A DNA stretch of 21,000 bases from Clostridiales bacterium (GTDB taxonomy: Bacteria; Bacillota; Clostridia; Oscillospirales; Oscillospiraceae). The notes beneath the pieces are model-generated. The model did no database searches. It had not been told where the DNA came from and saw nothing but the letters and a program-made list of their open reading frames with translations. A program made the position numbers and the translations under genes. How positions within the stretch are numbered: position 1 is the stretch's first letter; every line of letters starts with the position of its first letter. Location: NCBI GenBank assembly GCA_009774055.1, contig VSNB01000020.1, forward strand, positions 1-21,000, read 5' to 3'. This document shows positions 1 to 7,669 of this stretch, in pieces.

Positions 1-109
1 TAAATCTACGTGTTCCATGCTGTCTATTTTACCACTTTCTGCATCTTTTTTCTAGATTGTTTTTCAGAAGTAATACAATGGAGGCGAACCCAATGGAGGG
101 GGACGCGCA
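1..109. other. Upstream spacer with RBS of the HAD gene
   Basis: The stretch is AT-richer than the rest of the window and holds no gene. The only clear signal is the purine-rich ribosome binding site GGAGGGGG at 95-102, seven bases before the ATG at 110. I see no convincing -35/-10 pair; a TAATAC at 71-76 has no matching -35. Confidence 0.5.
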
Positions 110-928
110 ATGAAGCAAAAAATCCTGTTTCTGGACCTGGACGGCACCCTGCTCAACGACCGGAAGGAGATCACCGCGGGAAACCGACGGGCCATCCGGG
201 AGGCCCTGGACCGGGGACACCGAATCGTAATAACCTCCGGCAGGCCCTTGAAGAGCTCCCTGGCCCAGGCCCGGCGGCTGGGACTGGCGGGGGAGGGCTG
301 CTATGTCATCGCCTACAACGGCGGGGCGGTCTACGACTGCTCCCGTGGAGAGACAATCCACCGGGAAGCCCTGGCCCTGGACGCCCTGTACCAAGTCTAT
401 GACGAGGCCGAACGGCGGGGCATGTACATCCAGACCTACGACCAGGAGGACGTGGTCATCGAGCCCCGGTGCGGCGAGGAAAACGCCGTGCGGTACTGCG
501 CCTCCATCGGACTGGACTGGCGGCGGATCGGGGATGTGCGCCGGGACCTGTCGGAAGCGCCGGTGAAGGCCCTGCTGATCGACTACCAGGACAGGGAGCC
601 CCTGGAAGCCATGGAGCGGTGGCTGCGGGACCATCTGGCGGGGCGGGCGGACTGCTTCTTCTCCAGCCGGTATTTTCTGGAGGTGACGCCTGCAGGCGTG
701 AATAAGGGCTCCGCCGTGACGGCCCTGTGCGCCCGGCTGGGGATGGATATCCGGGATTCCGTGGCTGCGGGGGACGAGAACAACGACGTGTCCATGCTCC
801 GCGCCGCCGGCGTGGGCGCAGCCATGTCCAACGCCGTCCCGGCGGCCAAGGCGGCGGCGGATTACGTAACGGAGCGGGACAACAACCACGACGGGATCGA
901 GGAAGTCATCCGGAAGTTCCTGCTGTGA
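110..928 (+). CDS. Cof-type HAD-IIB family hydrolase
   Basis: A 272-residue haloacid-dehalogenase phosphatase of the Cof/YidA type, a normal length for the family. Motif I is DLDGT at residues 9-13 (nucleophile D9, acid/base D11). Motif II is the ITSGRP segment at 41-46, motif III is K199, and motif IV is GDENND at 221-226, which binds Mg2+. The cap domain lies between motifs II and III, as in subclass IIB. These cytosolic enzymes dephosphorylate sugar phosphates, pyridoxal phosphate or flavin precursors; the substrate cannot be read from sequence. The ATG at 110 is fixed by the GGAGGGGG ribosome binding site. The gene stands alone, with a hairpin behind it and a new promoter before the next gene. 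Confidence 0.93.
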   Translation: MKQKILFLDLDGTLLNDRKEITAGNRRAIREALDRGHRIVITSGRPLKSSLAQARRLGLAGEGCYVIAYNGGAVYDCSRGETIHREALALDALYQVYDEAERRGMYIQTYDQEDVVIEPRCGEENAVRYCASIGLDWRRIGDVRRDLSEAPVKALLIDYQDREPLEAMERWLRDHLAGRADCFFSSRYFLEVTPAGVNKGSAVTALCARLGMDIRDSVAAGDENNDVSMLRAAGVGAAMSNAVPAAKAAADYVTERDNNHDGIEEVIRKFLL

Positions 929-935
929 TGCGGCA

Positions 936-977
936 CGGGCGGGGATTCGTGATTTTTTATGACGAAATCCCCGCCCG
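936..977 (+). terminator. Stem-loop after the HAD gene
   Basis: A GC-rich stem (arms 936-950 and 962-977, 15 pairs with one bulged base) encloses an 11-base T-rich loop just after the HAD stop codon. No immediate T run follows the right arm; the nearest T run begins about 25 bases later. It is terminator-like rather than a textbook intrinsic terminator. Confidence 0.5.
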
Positions 978-1021
978 GCCCGCCGGATTTGCCTGTTTTT
1001 AACAAAATCCTCATTTTTGCC

Positions 1022-1049
1022 TTGACAAGCGTCGAATTAGGTCTATAAT
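1022..1049 (+). promoter_or_regulatory. Sigma-A promoter of the lysine-riboswitch transcript
   Basis: A perfect TTGACA (1022-1027) and a perfect TATAAT (1044-1049) are separated by 16 bases. The expected start is near 1056, about 30 bases before the riboswitch P1 stem. Confidence 0.88.
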
Positions 1050-1084
1050 AGGCGTTAATCAGGCGGCAAACGCCTGGAAATATG

Positions 1085-1253
1085 GTTATGATAGAGGCGC
1101 GGCTGCCATCAGTAGCTCCCCGGACACGTCAGACAGCGTGGGGAGGGAAAGGGAAAGCCGCCGAAGCAGTCAACCGCTGTCTGGCGGAAGACCGGCTGGG
1201 CCGTCGGAGAATATCCGGCGGACTGTCGCGGAAACGCGGAGCGCTGTCATGAC
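1085..1253 (+). promoter_or_regulatory. Lysine riboswitch (L-box) aptamer
   Basis: The leader matches the L-box class in order. AGAGGCGCG follows the P1 5' strand, AGTAGCTCCCC and GGGGAGGGAAAG form the P2 region, and the GCCGCCGAAGCA core is followed by a P4 arm ending GGCTGGGCCGTC. A P5 hairpin (CCGTCGG/CCGGCGG) and the closing GGAGCGCTGTC complete it. P1 can form ten continuous pairs, two of them G-U, between 1085-1094 and 1244-1253. L-box RNAs bind lysine and normally switch off lysine biosynthesis or uptake genes. Only an NhaC-family transporter lies downstream. Recognition is from memory of the family consensus, not from a covariance search. Confidence 0.93.
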
Positions 1254-1279
1254 GCTGGCATGCGGGTTGTGCGTGTGTT

Positions 1280-1316
1280 TTCAGTCATGATGGAGTCATG
1301 ACTGAATTTTTGTTTT
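1280..1316 (+). terminator. Attenuator terminator of the lysine riboswitch
   Basis: An 11-bp perfect stem (1280-1290 with 1296-1306) and a five-base loop are followed by the T run 1307-1316. The left arm at 1284-1293 can instead form ten pairs with 1244-1253, which is exactly the 3' strand of aptamer P1. Lysine-stabilised P1 would free the terminator arm and stop transcription. Without lysine the alternative pairing acts as antiterminator. Confidence 0.9.
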
Positions 1317-1330
1317 AGGAGGAACTACAC

Positions 1331-2971
1331 ATGTCCACCCCAAGAACCCGCAGAGTCCTCACCGCCATTCTGGCCGTGGTGACCTGCCTGGCGCTGGCGG
1401 CCGCCGCCTTCGCCTCCGACGGCGAAACCGCCGCCGTCTCCAGCCTGCACGCCACCTTCTGGGCCCTGGTGCCCCCCATCGTCGCCATTGTCCTGGCCCT
1501 TATCACCAAGGAGGCGTACTCCTCCCTCTTCATCGGCATTCTGGTGGGAGCGCTGTTCCAGTGCAATTTCGCCCCGGTGGCTACCCTGGACACCATCGTC
1601 AACGACGGACTGGTGTCCGCCATCGAGGGCAACGCCGGCATCTTTTTATTCCTGGTGCTACTGGGCATCATCGTGGCCCTGGTCAACGCCTCCGGCGGCT
1701 CCGCCGCCTTCGGCCGCTGGGCGGAGAAGAACATCCGAACCCGGGTGGGGGCCATGCTGGCTACCTTCGCGTTGGGCGTACTGATCTTTATTGACGACTA
1801 CTTCAACTGCCTCACCGTGGGCTCCGTCATGCGCCCCGTCACCGATGGGCACAGGATATCCCGGCCCAAGCTGGCCTACCTCATCGACGCCACCGCCGCT
1901 CCCGTGTGCATGATCGCCCCCGTGTCCTCCTGGGCCGCCGCCGTCTCCGGCGTGGCCGCCGACCTGGACACCGGCGTCAGCGGCATCGAGCTGTTTATCC
2001 GGGCCATCCCCTACAACTTCTACTCCCTGCTGACCTTCGTATTCATCATCGGCCTGGCTGTGATGAAGTTCGACTACGGCCCCATGAAGCTCCACGAGAT
2101 GAACGCCCAGCTGAAGGGCCAGCTGGGCGCCCTGGAGAACAGCGAAACCAGCGAGGGCAGCCCCAAGGGCAGGGTTATGGACCTGCTCATTCCGGTGGTG
2201 ATCCTCTTCGTGCTCTGCACTGTGGGCATGATCTACGTGGGCGGCTTCTTCGGCGTGGACGCCTGGGGCGGCACGGACTGCGCCGGCGACTTCATCGGGG
2301 CCTTCGGCAACACCGACGCCTTTATCGGCCTGCCCTGGGGCGGTCTGGTCTCCCTGGTGCTCATTGTCATCTACCTGGTGGCCCGGCGGGTGCTGACCTT
2401 TAAAGAGGCCATGGCCTGCGTGCCCAAGGGCTTCATTGCCATGGTGCCCCCCATCACCATCCTGACCCTGGCCGTCAGCCTCAAGAGCATGACCAGCGCC
2501 CTGGGCGCGGACATATTTGTGGAGGGCGTCATGCGGGGCGCGTCCAGCTTCCTGTACGCCATGCTGCCCGCCGTGATCTTCCTGGTGGCCTGCCTGCTGG
2601 CCTTCGCCTCCGGCACCAGCTGGGGCACCTTCGGCATCCTCATCCCCATCGTGGTGGCGGTGTTTGAGCCCAGCAGCCCCCTGCTGACCATCGGCATTTC
2701 CGCCTGCCTGGCGGGAGCCGTCTGCGGCGACCATTGCTCCCCTATCTCCGACACCACCATCATGGCCTCCGCCGGAGCCCAGTGCGACCACGTGACCCAT
2801 GTGTCCACCCAGCTTCCCTACGCCATTACGGTGGCGGGCGTGAGCTTCGTGTGCTTCCTTTTCGCCGGATTTATCCAGAATGCGGTCATCTGCCTGGTTC
2901 TGGGCGCGGCGCTGACCATCGGCGTACTGCTGGCGATCCGGATGCTGACGGAGAGGAAATCCGGCAGGTAA
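1331..2971 (+). CDS. nhaC: NhaC-family antiporter, probable lysine transporter
   Basis: A 546-residue polytopic membrane protein of the Na+/H+ antiporter NhaC family, of usual length. Diagnostic segments are DDYFNCLTVGSVMRPVTDG near residue 155, then KLAYLIDATAAPVCMIAPVSSW, and near the C-terminus the GTSWGTFGILIP and GDHCSPISDTTIMAS segments. The N-terminus is hydrophobic and could be signal-like or a first helix. AGGAGG at 1317-1322 sets the ATG at 1331. The lysine riboswitch and attenuator directly upstream make the substrate probably lysine, as was proposed for the riboswitch-linked NhaC branch called LysW. The family name alone would suggest sodium/proton exchange. Specificity is therefore inference from regulation; membership of the family is clear. 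Confidence 0.93.
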   Translation: MSTPRTRRVLTAILAVVTCLALAAAAFASDGETAAVSSLHATFWALVPPIVAIVLALITKEAYSSLFIGILVGALFQCNFAPVATLDTIVNDGLVSAIEGNAGIFLFLVLLGIIVALVNASGGSAAFGRWAEKNIRTRVGAMLATFALGVLIFIDDYFNCLTVGSVMRPVTDGHRISRPKLAYLIDATAAPVCMIAPVSSWAAAVSGVAADLDTGVSGIELFIRAIPYNFYSLLTFVFIIGLAVMKFDYGPMKLHEMNAQLKGQLGALENSETSEGSPKGRVMDLLIPVVILFVLCTVGMIYVGGFFGVDAWGGTDCAGDFIGAFGNTDAFIGLPWGGLVSLVLIVIYLVARRVLTFKEAMACVPKGFIAMVPPITILTLAVSLKSMTSALGADIFVEGVMRGASSFLYAMLPAVIFLVACLLAFASGTSWGTFGILIPIVVAVFEPSSPLLTIGISACLAGAVCGDHCSPISDTTIMASAGAQCDHVTHVSTQLPYAITVAGVSFVCFLFAGFIQNAVICLVLGAALTIGVLLAIRMLTERKSGR

Positions 2972-2988
2972 CTGATCCTGCTCCATAT

Positions 2989-3032
2989 AAAATCGCCTCC
3001 GAAGCGAACGAGTTCGCTTCGGAGGCGATTTT
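2989..3032. terminator. Bidirectional intrinsic terminator
   Basis: A 21-bp perfect inverted repeat (2989-3009 and 3012-3032) has A4 at the left end and T4 at the right, so it reads as a terminator on both strands. It serves the transporter gene on the plus strand and the small membrane-protein gene converging from the minus strand. Confidence 0.93.
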
Positions 3033-3037
3033 TCCCG

Positions 3038-3304
3038 CTAGAGAAGCCACAGCAGAAGTCCTGCCGCGGCGGCGGTCCCGGCAGCCGCCCAGCACCAGAG
3101 GGGAACGCGCCGCCAGAAGGGCGGCTTGACGGTCTGGGGGGCGGCGCAACTGCGGGCGATGCGGCATGCCTCGCCCAGAACCTGCTGGGAGGTGACGCCC
3201 TCCTGGGAGAAGGCGTCGTTTTTTACAATAAAGATGGCCTGTTCAAAGAGCTTCGGGTCCGGGGAGTCGACTACGATTACGCGGCGTGAGGTCCCTTTCA
3301 CCAT
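3038..3304 (-). CDS. Small C-tail-anchored hypothetical protein
   Basis: An 88-residue protein with a soluble N-terminal part (residues 1-64) beginning with the beta-strand-like RRVIVVDSPDPKLFEQAIFIV, then a single hydrophobic helix at about 67-88 ending at the C-terminus. This suggests a tail-anchored membrane protein facing the cytoplasm. I remember similar short proteins in Oscillospiraceae genomes, often mislabelled as translation initiation factor; nothing here supports that function. GAGGAG lies about ten bases before the ATG at 3304. The gene converges on the transporter and shares its terminator. Length, start signal and terminator all support a real gene; the role is unknown. Confidence 0.72.
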   Translation of the reverse strand: MVKGTSRRVIVVDSPDPKLFEQAIFIVKNDAFSQEGVTSQQVLGEACRIARSCAAPQTVKPPFWRRVPLWCWAAAGTAAAAGLLLWLL

Positions 3305-3636
3305 GGGGCGGCACTCCTCTCTTTTCCTTTTTTATGGGATTGCTTCCATTGTTTCCCGGAAAGGAAAAAATATACCAGGGACGCGTCGCAGATTTTTCAG
3401 TCCCGCCGCGCTTTCGTCCGGGCGGAAAGCTTTTGGGGCGGTTTCTTTCGACAGACTGACGGGGACCGGGCCTAGTTCGGCCCGCAAAGTACTTTTTCGA
3501 CGTACACGCCGCCGAAAAAGTGATTAAAATTTATTTTCGCCTTCGGCGAAAACTCCTGCGGAGGGCTTTTTGACAGTCTACCCCGGCCCCCGCAGGAATA
3601 TCCTGCGGGGGCCGGGCCGTAATTTTACGGATTGGG
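3305..3636. repeat. Hairpin-rich intergenic spacer
   Basis: No gene is visible. The stretch contains a series of perfect palindromic stems: 3467-3472/3479-3484, 3491-3499/3513-3521, 3534-3541/3545-3552 with a TTC loop, 3582-3597/3601-3616 (16 bp with a three-base ATA loop), and 3617-3622/3625-3630. Such clustered stems look like interspersed palindromic repeats rather than terminators, because no T runs follow them. Confidence 0.6.
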
Positions 3637-3665
3637 TAGACATTTTCCGTGTAATAAAGTATACT
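3637..3665 (+). promoter_or_regulatory. Sigma-A promoter for the GNAT/nitroreductase transcript
   Basis: TAGACA (3637-3642) and TATACT (3660-3665) are separated by 17 bases, close to consensus. It lies 39 bases before the ATG of the broken acetyltransferase and probably still drives the nitroreductase and pseudouridine synthase genes behind it. Confidence 0.7.
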
Positions 3666-3704
3666 GGACATATTCCACCCGCACAGCGAAAGGAGATGAA
3701 CCCC

Positions 3705-4160
3705 ATGGTCCAGGAGATCGACGCGTCAGACGCCCGGGCAGCTATTGCCAGGGAGGTGCTGGAGGCCCTGCCGGACTGGTTCGGCATCCCGGAAAGCCGG
3801 GAGGCATCCATCCGGGACAGCCGCGCCCAGCCCTTTTGGGCAGACCTGGAGAATGGCACGGTCCGGGGAGTTCTGGCCTTGAGGGAAACCAGTCCCTATA
3901 CGGCGGAACTGGCCGCCATGGGCGTACTGCCGGCATATCACCGTCAGGGAATCGGACGGGCTCTATTCGCCGCGTTCCACCAGTACGCCAGAGAGAAGTG
4001 ATACGCCTTTCTCCAGGTAAAAACTGTCCAAGAGGGCCGTTATGCGTCTTACAACCAAACCAACGCCTTTTACCGCAGCCTGGGCTTTCGGGAGCTGGCG
4101 CGCCTCCCCATGCCGTGGGGCCGGCAAAACCCCTGTTAGATTTACATCAGAAACGTTTAA
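3705..4160 (+). pseudogene. GNAT N-acetyltransferase with two in-frame stops
   Basis: One continuous reading frame of 152 codons encodes a GNAT-fold acetyltransferase but is interrupted twice. The first part ends with the acetyl-CoA-binding region AAMGVLPAYHRQGIGRAL and stops at TGA 3999-4001. The same frame then continues with YAFLQVKTVQ and TNAFYRSLGF, the usual GNAT C-terminal strand and Y-containing motif. A second stop, TAG at 4137-4139, sits after NPC, and the frame ends at TAA 4158-4160. Family members usually have Gly at the first stop (GGA to TGA) and Gln at the second (CAG to TAG), so both are single-base nonsense changes. AAAGGAG at 3689-3695 supports the ATG at 3705. Sequencing error is possible but would need to have happened twice. 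Confidence 0.82.
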
Positions 4161-4171
4161 GGAGGAAAAAC

Positions 4172-4924
4172 ATGCGGCATAAGAATACCGTCGCCCTGCG
4201 GGAATTTTTGAAGGGCTATCGTGCGATAGACGAGGCGGACGTACACCCTACCGACCAGCAGGAACGTCTGCCCATGCCCCCGGTGTCTCTCCGCCGGAAC
4301 GGAGAAATCATCCCTCTGCCGGAGCGGGACGCGACGCCCTTCGGTGTTCTGCTGGAAAACCGATGCAGCCGGCGGGCCTATTCGGAAAGTCCCTTGACGC
4401 TGGAAGAGCTGTCCTTCCTGCTGTGGGCGGCCCAGGGAGTCAAGCAGATCACGGAATACCGCACCCTGCGCACCACCCCCTCCGGCGGCGCGCGGCACCC
4501 ACTGGAGCTGTACGCCTTCGTCAACCGGGTGGAGGGCCTGCAGCCGGGCGTGTACCACTACCTGGCGGTGGAGGGCCAGCTGGAGCGGCTGGGCTGCCGG
4601 GGACAGCAGGCGGATCAGCTGACCTACGCCCTGGCGGGCCAGGAATTCGCCGGGAACGCGCCGGTGTGCCTGGTGTGGACGGCGGTGCCCTACCGCAGCG
4701 AGTGGCGGTACGATGACCACGCCCACAAGGACATCCTTCTGGACGCAGGACACTCCTGCGAAAACGTGTACCTGGCCTGCGAGGAGCTGAAGCTGGGCTG
4801 CTGCGCCCTGGCGGCCTACGACCAGGAGGCCATGGACGAGCTGCTGGGCCTGTCCTCGGAGCCGACGGACAGCAAGGAGGCGGAATTCGCCGTATACGCC
4901 TGCTGTGTCGGCAGACCCAAATAA
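4172..4924 (+). CDS. SagB/ThcOx-type nitroreductase-fold oxidoreductase
   Basis: A 250-residue FMN-dependent oxidoreductase of the nitroreductase superfamily. The flavin phosphate-binding segment RCSRRAY is at residues 64-70. The SagB-type signature TTPSGGARHP is at 101-110 and is followed by LELY and GVYHY, typical of the SagB/ThcOx branch. In peptide natural-product clusters SagB oxidises azolines to azoles, but no cyclodehydratase or precursor peptide lies nearby, so this is an orphan member of unknown substrate. GGAGG at 4161-4165, directly after the acetyltransferase TAA, sets the ATG at 4172. An upstream in-frame extension is possible, but it overlaps the pseudogene and has no ribosome binding site. 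Confidence 0.87.
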   Translation: MRHKNTVALREFLKGYRAIDEADVHPTDQQERLPMPPVSLRRNGEIIPLPERDATPFGVLLENRCSRRAYSESPLTLEELSFLLWAAQGVKQITEYRTLRTTPSGGARHPLELYAFVNRVEGLQPGVYHYLAVEGQLERLGCRGQQADQLTYALAGQEFAGNAPVCLVWTAVPYRSEWRYDDHAHKDILLDAGHSCENVYLACEELKLGCCALAAYDQEAMDELLGLSSEPTDSKEAEFAVYACCVGRPK

Positions 4925-4942
4925 GCGCGGGGAGGAACCTGT

Positions 4943-5935
4943 ATGCGGGAGTTCACCATCGGGAAAAACGACGCCGGCCAGCGGCTGGACCGCTTCCTGT
5001 CCAAGGCCATGCCTCTGCTGCCTCCGGCACTGCTGCAGAAGTATATCCGCATCAAGCGGGTGAAGTGCAACGGCGCACGCTGCCAGCGGGACCAGCGACT
5101 GGCGGAGGGGGACGTGCTCCAGCTGTACATCAATGATGAATTTTTTGAACAGCCCCGGGAGGACAATCTGTTCCTGACCCTGTTCCAGCCGAAATTGAAC
5201 ATCCTCTACGAGGACGAAAACCTCCTGTTGGCGGACAAGCGTCCCGGCATGGTGGTCCACGCCGATGAGACGGAGAAGGTCAATACCCTCATCAACCATA
5301 TCCAGGCCTACCTCTACCAGAAGCGGGAATGGAATCCCAAATGGGAAAACGCCTTCGCCCCGGCCCTGTGCAACCGCATTGACCGCAACACCGGAGGCAT
5401 CGTCATCGCCGCCAAGAACGCGGAGGCCCTGCGCATCCTCACTGCCAAGATCCGGGACCGCGAAATCACCAAGAAATATCTCTGCATCGCCCTGGGCCGG
5501 ATGGACCCGCCCCAGGGGAAGCTCGAACGCTTCCTTTTGAAGGACGAGGGCAAAAAGCTGGTTTCCGTCTACCGCCGCCCCGTCCCCAATGGGAAATCCG
5601 CCGTCACACTCTACCGCACCCTCCAGACCCGAGGGGAGCTGAGCCTCGTGGAGGCGGAGCTCTTGACGGGCCGCACCCATCAGATCCGAGCCTCCTTCGC
5701 AGACGCCGGCCACCCCCTCCTGGGGGACGGCAAGTACGGCAGGGGCGATGTGAACCGCCGCTATGGCGAGACGCGCCAGGCCCTCTGCAGCTATTACCTG
5801 CGTTTCGACTTCCCCACGGACGCCGGGATGCTCCAGTACCTGCAGGGCCGGACCTTTCAGGTCCCCGCCGTTCCCTTCGCGGACAAATACTTTCCCGATG
5901 CGGCCCCCTCTCCAGGAGGCAGGAAAAACAGATAA
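4943..5935 (+). CDS. RluA-family 23S rRNA pseudouridine synthase
   Basis: A 330-residue pseudouridine synthase of the RluA/RluD group. An S4-like RNA-binding domain occupies about residues 1-70 (AGQRLDRFLSKAM, then IRIKRVKCNG). The catalytic domain has RIDRNTGG with the nucleophilic Asp at residue 147, KYLCIALG near 178-185, and the conserved GRTHQIR at 243-249. It isomerises uridine in structured RNA; the exact site cannot be told from sequence. The gene follows the oxidoreductase by 18 bases with GGGGAGG in the gap, so the two are probably cotranscribed. It ends 6 bases before a large palindrome and converges on sipL. Confidence 0.92.
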   Translation: MREFTIGKNDAGQRLDRFLSKAMPLLPPALLQKYIRIKRVKCNGARCQRDQRLAEGDVLQLYINDEFFEQPREDNLFLTLFQPKLNILYEDENLLLADKRPGMVVHADETEKVNTLINHIQAYLYQKREWNPKWENAFAPALCNRIDRNTGGIVIAAKNAEALRILTAKIRDREITKKYLCIALGRMDPPQGKLERFLLKDEGKKLVSVYRRPVPNGKSAVTLYRTLQTRGELSLVEAELLTGRTHQIRASFADAGHPLLGDGKYGRGDVNRRYGETRQALCSYYLRFDFPTDAGMLQYLQGRTFQVPAVPFADKYFPDAAPSPGGRKNR

Positions 5936-5941
5936 GGCACA

Positions 5942-5973
5942 AACCGGCCGGAGGCATATGCCTCCGGCCGGTT
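5942..5973. terminator. Perfect 32-base palindrome between convergent genes
   Basis: AACCGGCCGGAGGCAT (5942-5957) is followed at once by its exact reverse complement (5958-5973). It lies between the converging pseudouridine synthase and sipL genes and probably terminates both. There is no strong T run on either side. Confidence 0.65.
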
Positions 5974-5979
5974 CGCTCT

Positions 5980-7512
5980 CTATCTCGCCCTGGGGATCAG
6001 CAGCAGGCGGTCCGGGGTGATCTGGCTCTCGTCTGCCAGCTCGTTCACCGACAGAATGCCCTCCCGGGTAGCCCGGTACTGCTTCGCCACGTCCCACAGC
6101 CGCTCCTTCTCCCCCATTTTCCGCAAAATCAAAGACGGCGCGGGTTCCCGGTCCTGGTTCTCCTCCTCCAGCTCTCCGCCGGCCACGCACAGGCACCTCC
6201 GGCGGCGGGAAGCGGTTACCGCGCACTCCACCGGGAAGCGCAACTCGATGCCCTCCGGGGTGATGTTGGCGATCACGTCCCCCCGGCAGGCGGCCTCGCC
6301 CTCGCAGTCCATGCCGCCGCCCTCCAGTTCGGCGGGAATGACGGCGGTAAACTCCCGGTGGACGCTGCCCAGCTGGTCGCCCTCGTCTACATACAGGCAT
6401 CGGGCCCAGACGGGGATCTTCCACTCCCCGCCCTCCAGCTGGGCTCCGCCGCAGCTGATGTCCGTATCCACCACCGAGCGGACGGCGGAGCCGGTTTCCA
6501 GCAGCTCCCGGACGTTCTGCCGCCGGACGCTCTGCTGGCTGTCCTCGCTGACCTCCAGCTCCTCTGTCTGGCATACGGCGTTGGCGGCGGTGCTGTAGAG
6601 ATCGGCGATGAAATCGATTTCCAGCCGCTTCCACACCGTAACCCGGGTACACAGGGATACCGACAGCGTCAGGGTGCAGGCGTCGTCCGGTGCGCTCTCG
6701 CTGCCCACCCGGCAGTCCAGGCTCACCAGCCGGTAGGCCGCCTCGCTCTCGCAGTCCTCATCGAAGCCGTTCCCCTCCAGAATCTGGGAGAAGGGCAGCT
6801 CCTGCTGCAGTATCCCCAGCCGTCCTCCAGTCTCCCGGTACAGCACCGAAACGGAGAGGAAGCCCTTGACCACCAGCTTGCTGCCGATGAGCTTGCTGTC
6901 CGCGCCCCGGACGTCCACCCGGGTGGACAGAATTTCCTCCGCCCCACCCCGGCCCGGGGACAGGGGCAGCTCCTCGGTGAAGGTGAATTCCTTCTCCCGC
7001 ACCCCTGCCGTCACACGGGTCTGTTTCTGCTCCCGCAGCAGCTGGATGCTTCCCCCATCCTCTCCGGCAAGTCCTGTACAGACAGACAGGGACACGGGCC
7101 GGCACAGGGTGGGATACAGCACCAGGTTGGCCCGGGTCAGCACCTTTCGGGGATTCAGCACCCGTGTATCGATGCTCCGCAGCTCCCCCCGGATGTCCAG
7201 GTTCTCGCAGGAGGAATCCCCCTGCCCTTCCCCGTAGCACTGGAAGGGGATCTGGAAGTGCAGGGAACGCAGCCCCTCTTCCTTCTCCGGTATGTACAGC
7301 ACCGACGCCTCCACGCTGCCGCTGGCGCAGAAGCGTCCGTCCCCCGTCAACTCCCGTCCGGTGAGGCAGACCACCCCCGTAGTATCCACGATCCGGGCGA
7401 TGTCGCCGCAGCTGTCCGGCACGATGTTCTCCCGCATCGTCTCGCAGGGAAAAGGTGCGAAGCGGAGCTTCTCGTAGTATTCATGCTGGGCCTTTTGCAG
7501 TTTCAGTTCCAT
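5980..7512 (-). CDS. sipL: SipL-like spore coat protein (DUF3794 plus LysM)
   Basis: A 510-residue protein with repeated DUF3794-type beta-rich modules across about residues 30-430 (for example VDTTGVVCLTGRELTG, then SKLIGSKLVVKGFLSVSVLY, then CRGDVIANITPEGIELRFPV). A C-terminal LysM domain lies at about 463-508 (ERLWDVAKQY to ITPDRLLLIPR). This is the architecture of SipL, the SpoIVA-interacting morphogenetic protein of clostridial spores, whose LysM domain binds SpoIVA. AGGAGG at 7521-7526, nine bases before the ATG at 7512, sets the start. It lies 66 bases behind spoVM, whose product also works with SpoIVA. A weak sigma-E-like -10 (CATACGCT at 7530-7537) lies just before the ribosome binding site, with an ATATATT-containing -35 candidate at 7555-7563 whose spacing is a little long. 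Confidence 0.88.
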   Translation of the reverse strand: MELKLQKAQHEYYEKLRFAPFPCETMRENIVPDSCGDIARIVDTTGVVCLTGRELTGDGRFCASGSVEASVLYIPEKEEGLRSLHFQIPFQCYGEGQGDSSCENLDIRGELRSIDTRVLNPRKVLTRANLVLYPTLCRPVSLSVCTGLAGEDGGSIQLLREQKQTRVTAGVREKEFTFTEELPLSPGRGGAEEILSTRVDVRGADSKLIGSKLVVKGFLSVSVLYRETGGRLGILQQELPFSQILEGNGFDEDCESEAAYRLVSLDCRVGSESAPDDACTLTLSVSLCTRVTVWKRLEIDFIADLYSTAANAVCQTEELEVSEDSQQSVRRQNVRELLETGSAVRSVVDTDISCGGAQLEGGEWKIPVWARCLYVDEGDQLGSVHREFTAVIPAELEGGGMDCEGEAACRGDVIANITPEGIELRFPVECAVTASRRRRCLCVAGGELEEENQDREPAPSLILRKMGEKERLWDVAKQYRATREGILSVNELADESQITPDRLLLIPRAR

Positions 7513-7578
7513 ATTCGGCGTCCTCCTTCAGCGTATGGCGGCCTTTGTTGGTCCAATATATGCGGAGGACGCCCCCGT

Positions 7579-7653
7579 TTATTCCTTCATTTTGAAAATC
7601 CGCTTCAGGATGCCGTTCAAAAACCTGGGGGACTTGATGACAACGATCTTCAT
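7579..7653 (-). CDS. spoVM: Stage V sporulation protein SpoVM (24 aa)
   Basis: A very short reading frame encodes MKIVVIKSPRFLNGILKRIF plus KMKE. It matches the clostridial SpoVM pattern of a MKIVVIKSP start, a central Pro-Arg-Phe-Leu and a C-terminal basic amphipathic helix. SpoVM is a 24-26 residue peptide that inserts into the outer forespore membrane, senses its positive curvature and recruits the SpoIVA coat base layer. GGAGG lies six bases before the ATG at 7653. The neighbours fit: sipL, also a SpoIVA partner, follows, and a small membrane protein precedes. The frame is too short for ordinary gene callers. The peptide match comes from memory of family members. Confidence 0.9.
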   Translation of the reverse strand: MKIVVIKSPRFLNGILKRIFKMKE

Positions 7654-7669
7654 AGCTGCCTCCTTCCAT

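Noticed and set aside
1658..2986. A 442-codon frame opposite the NhaC-family gene
   Set aside because: The translation is a His/Gly/Ala/Asp-rich shadow of a conserved transporter, with no ribosome binding site or domain.
4157..6652. An 831-codon open frame on the minus strand
   Set aside because: It runs antisense to the oxidoreductase and pseudouridine synthase genes and partly overlaps sipL in another frame. Its low-complexity, Gly/Arg/His-rich translation shows no family motif. It is open only because of high GC.
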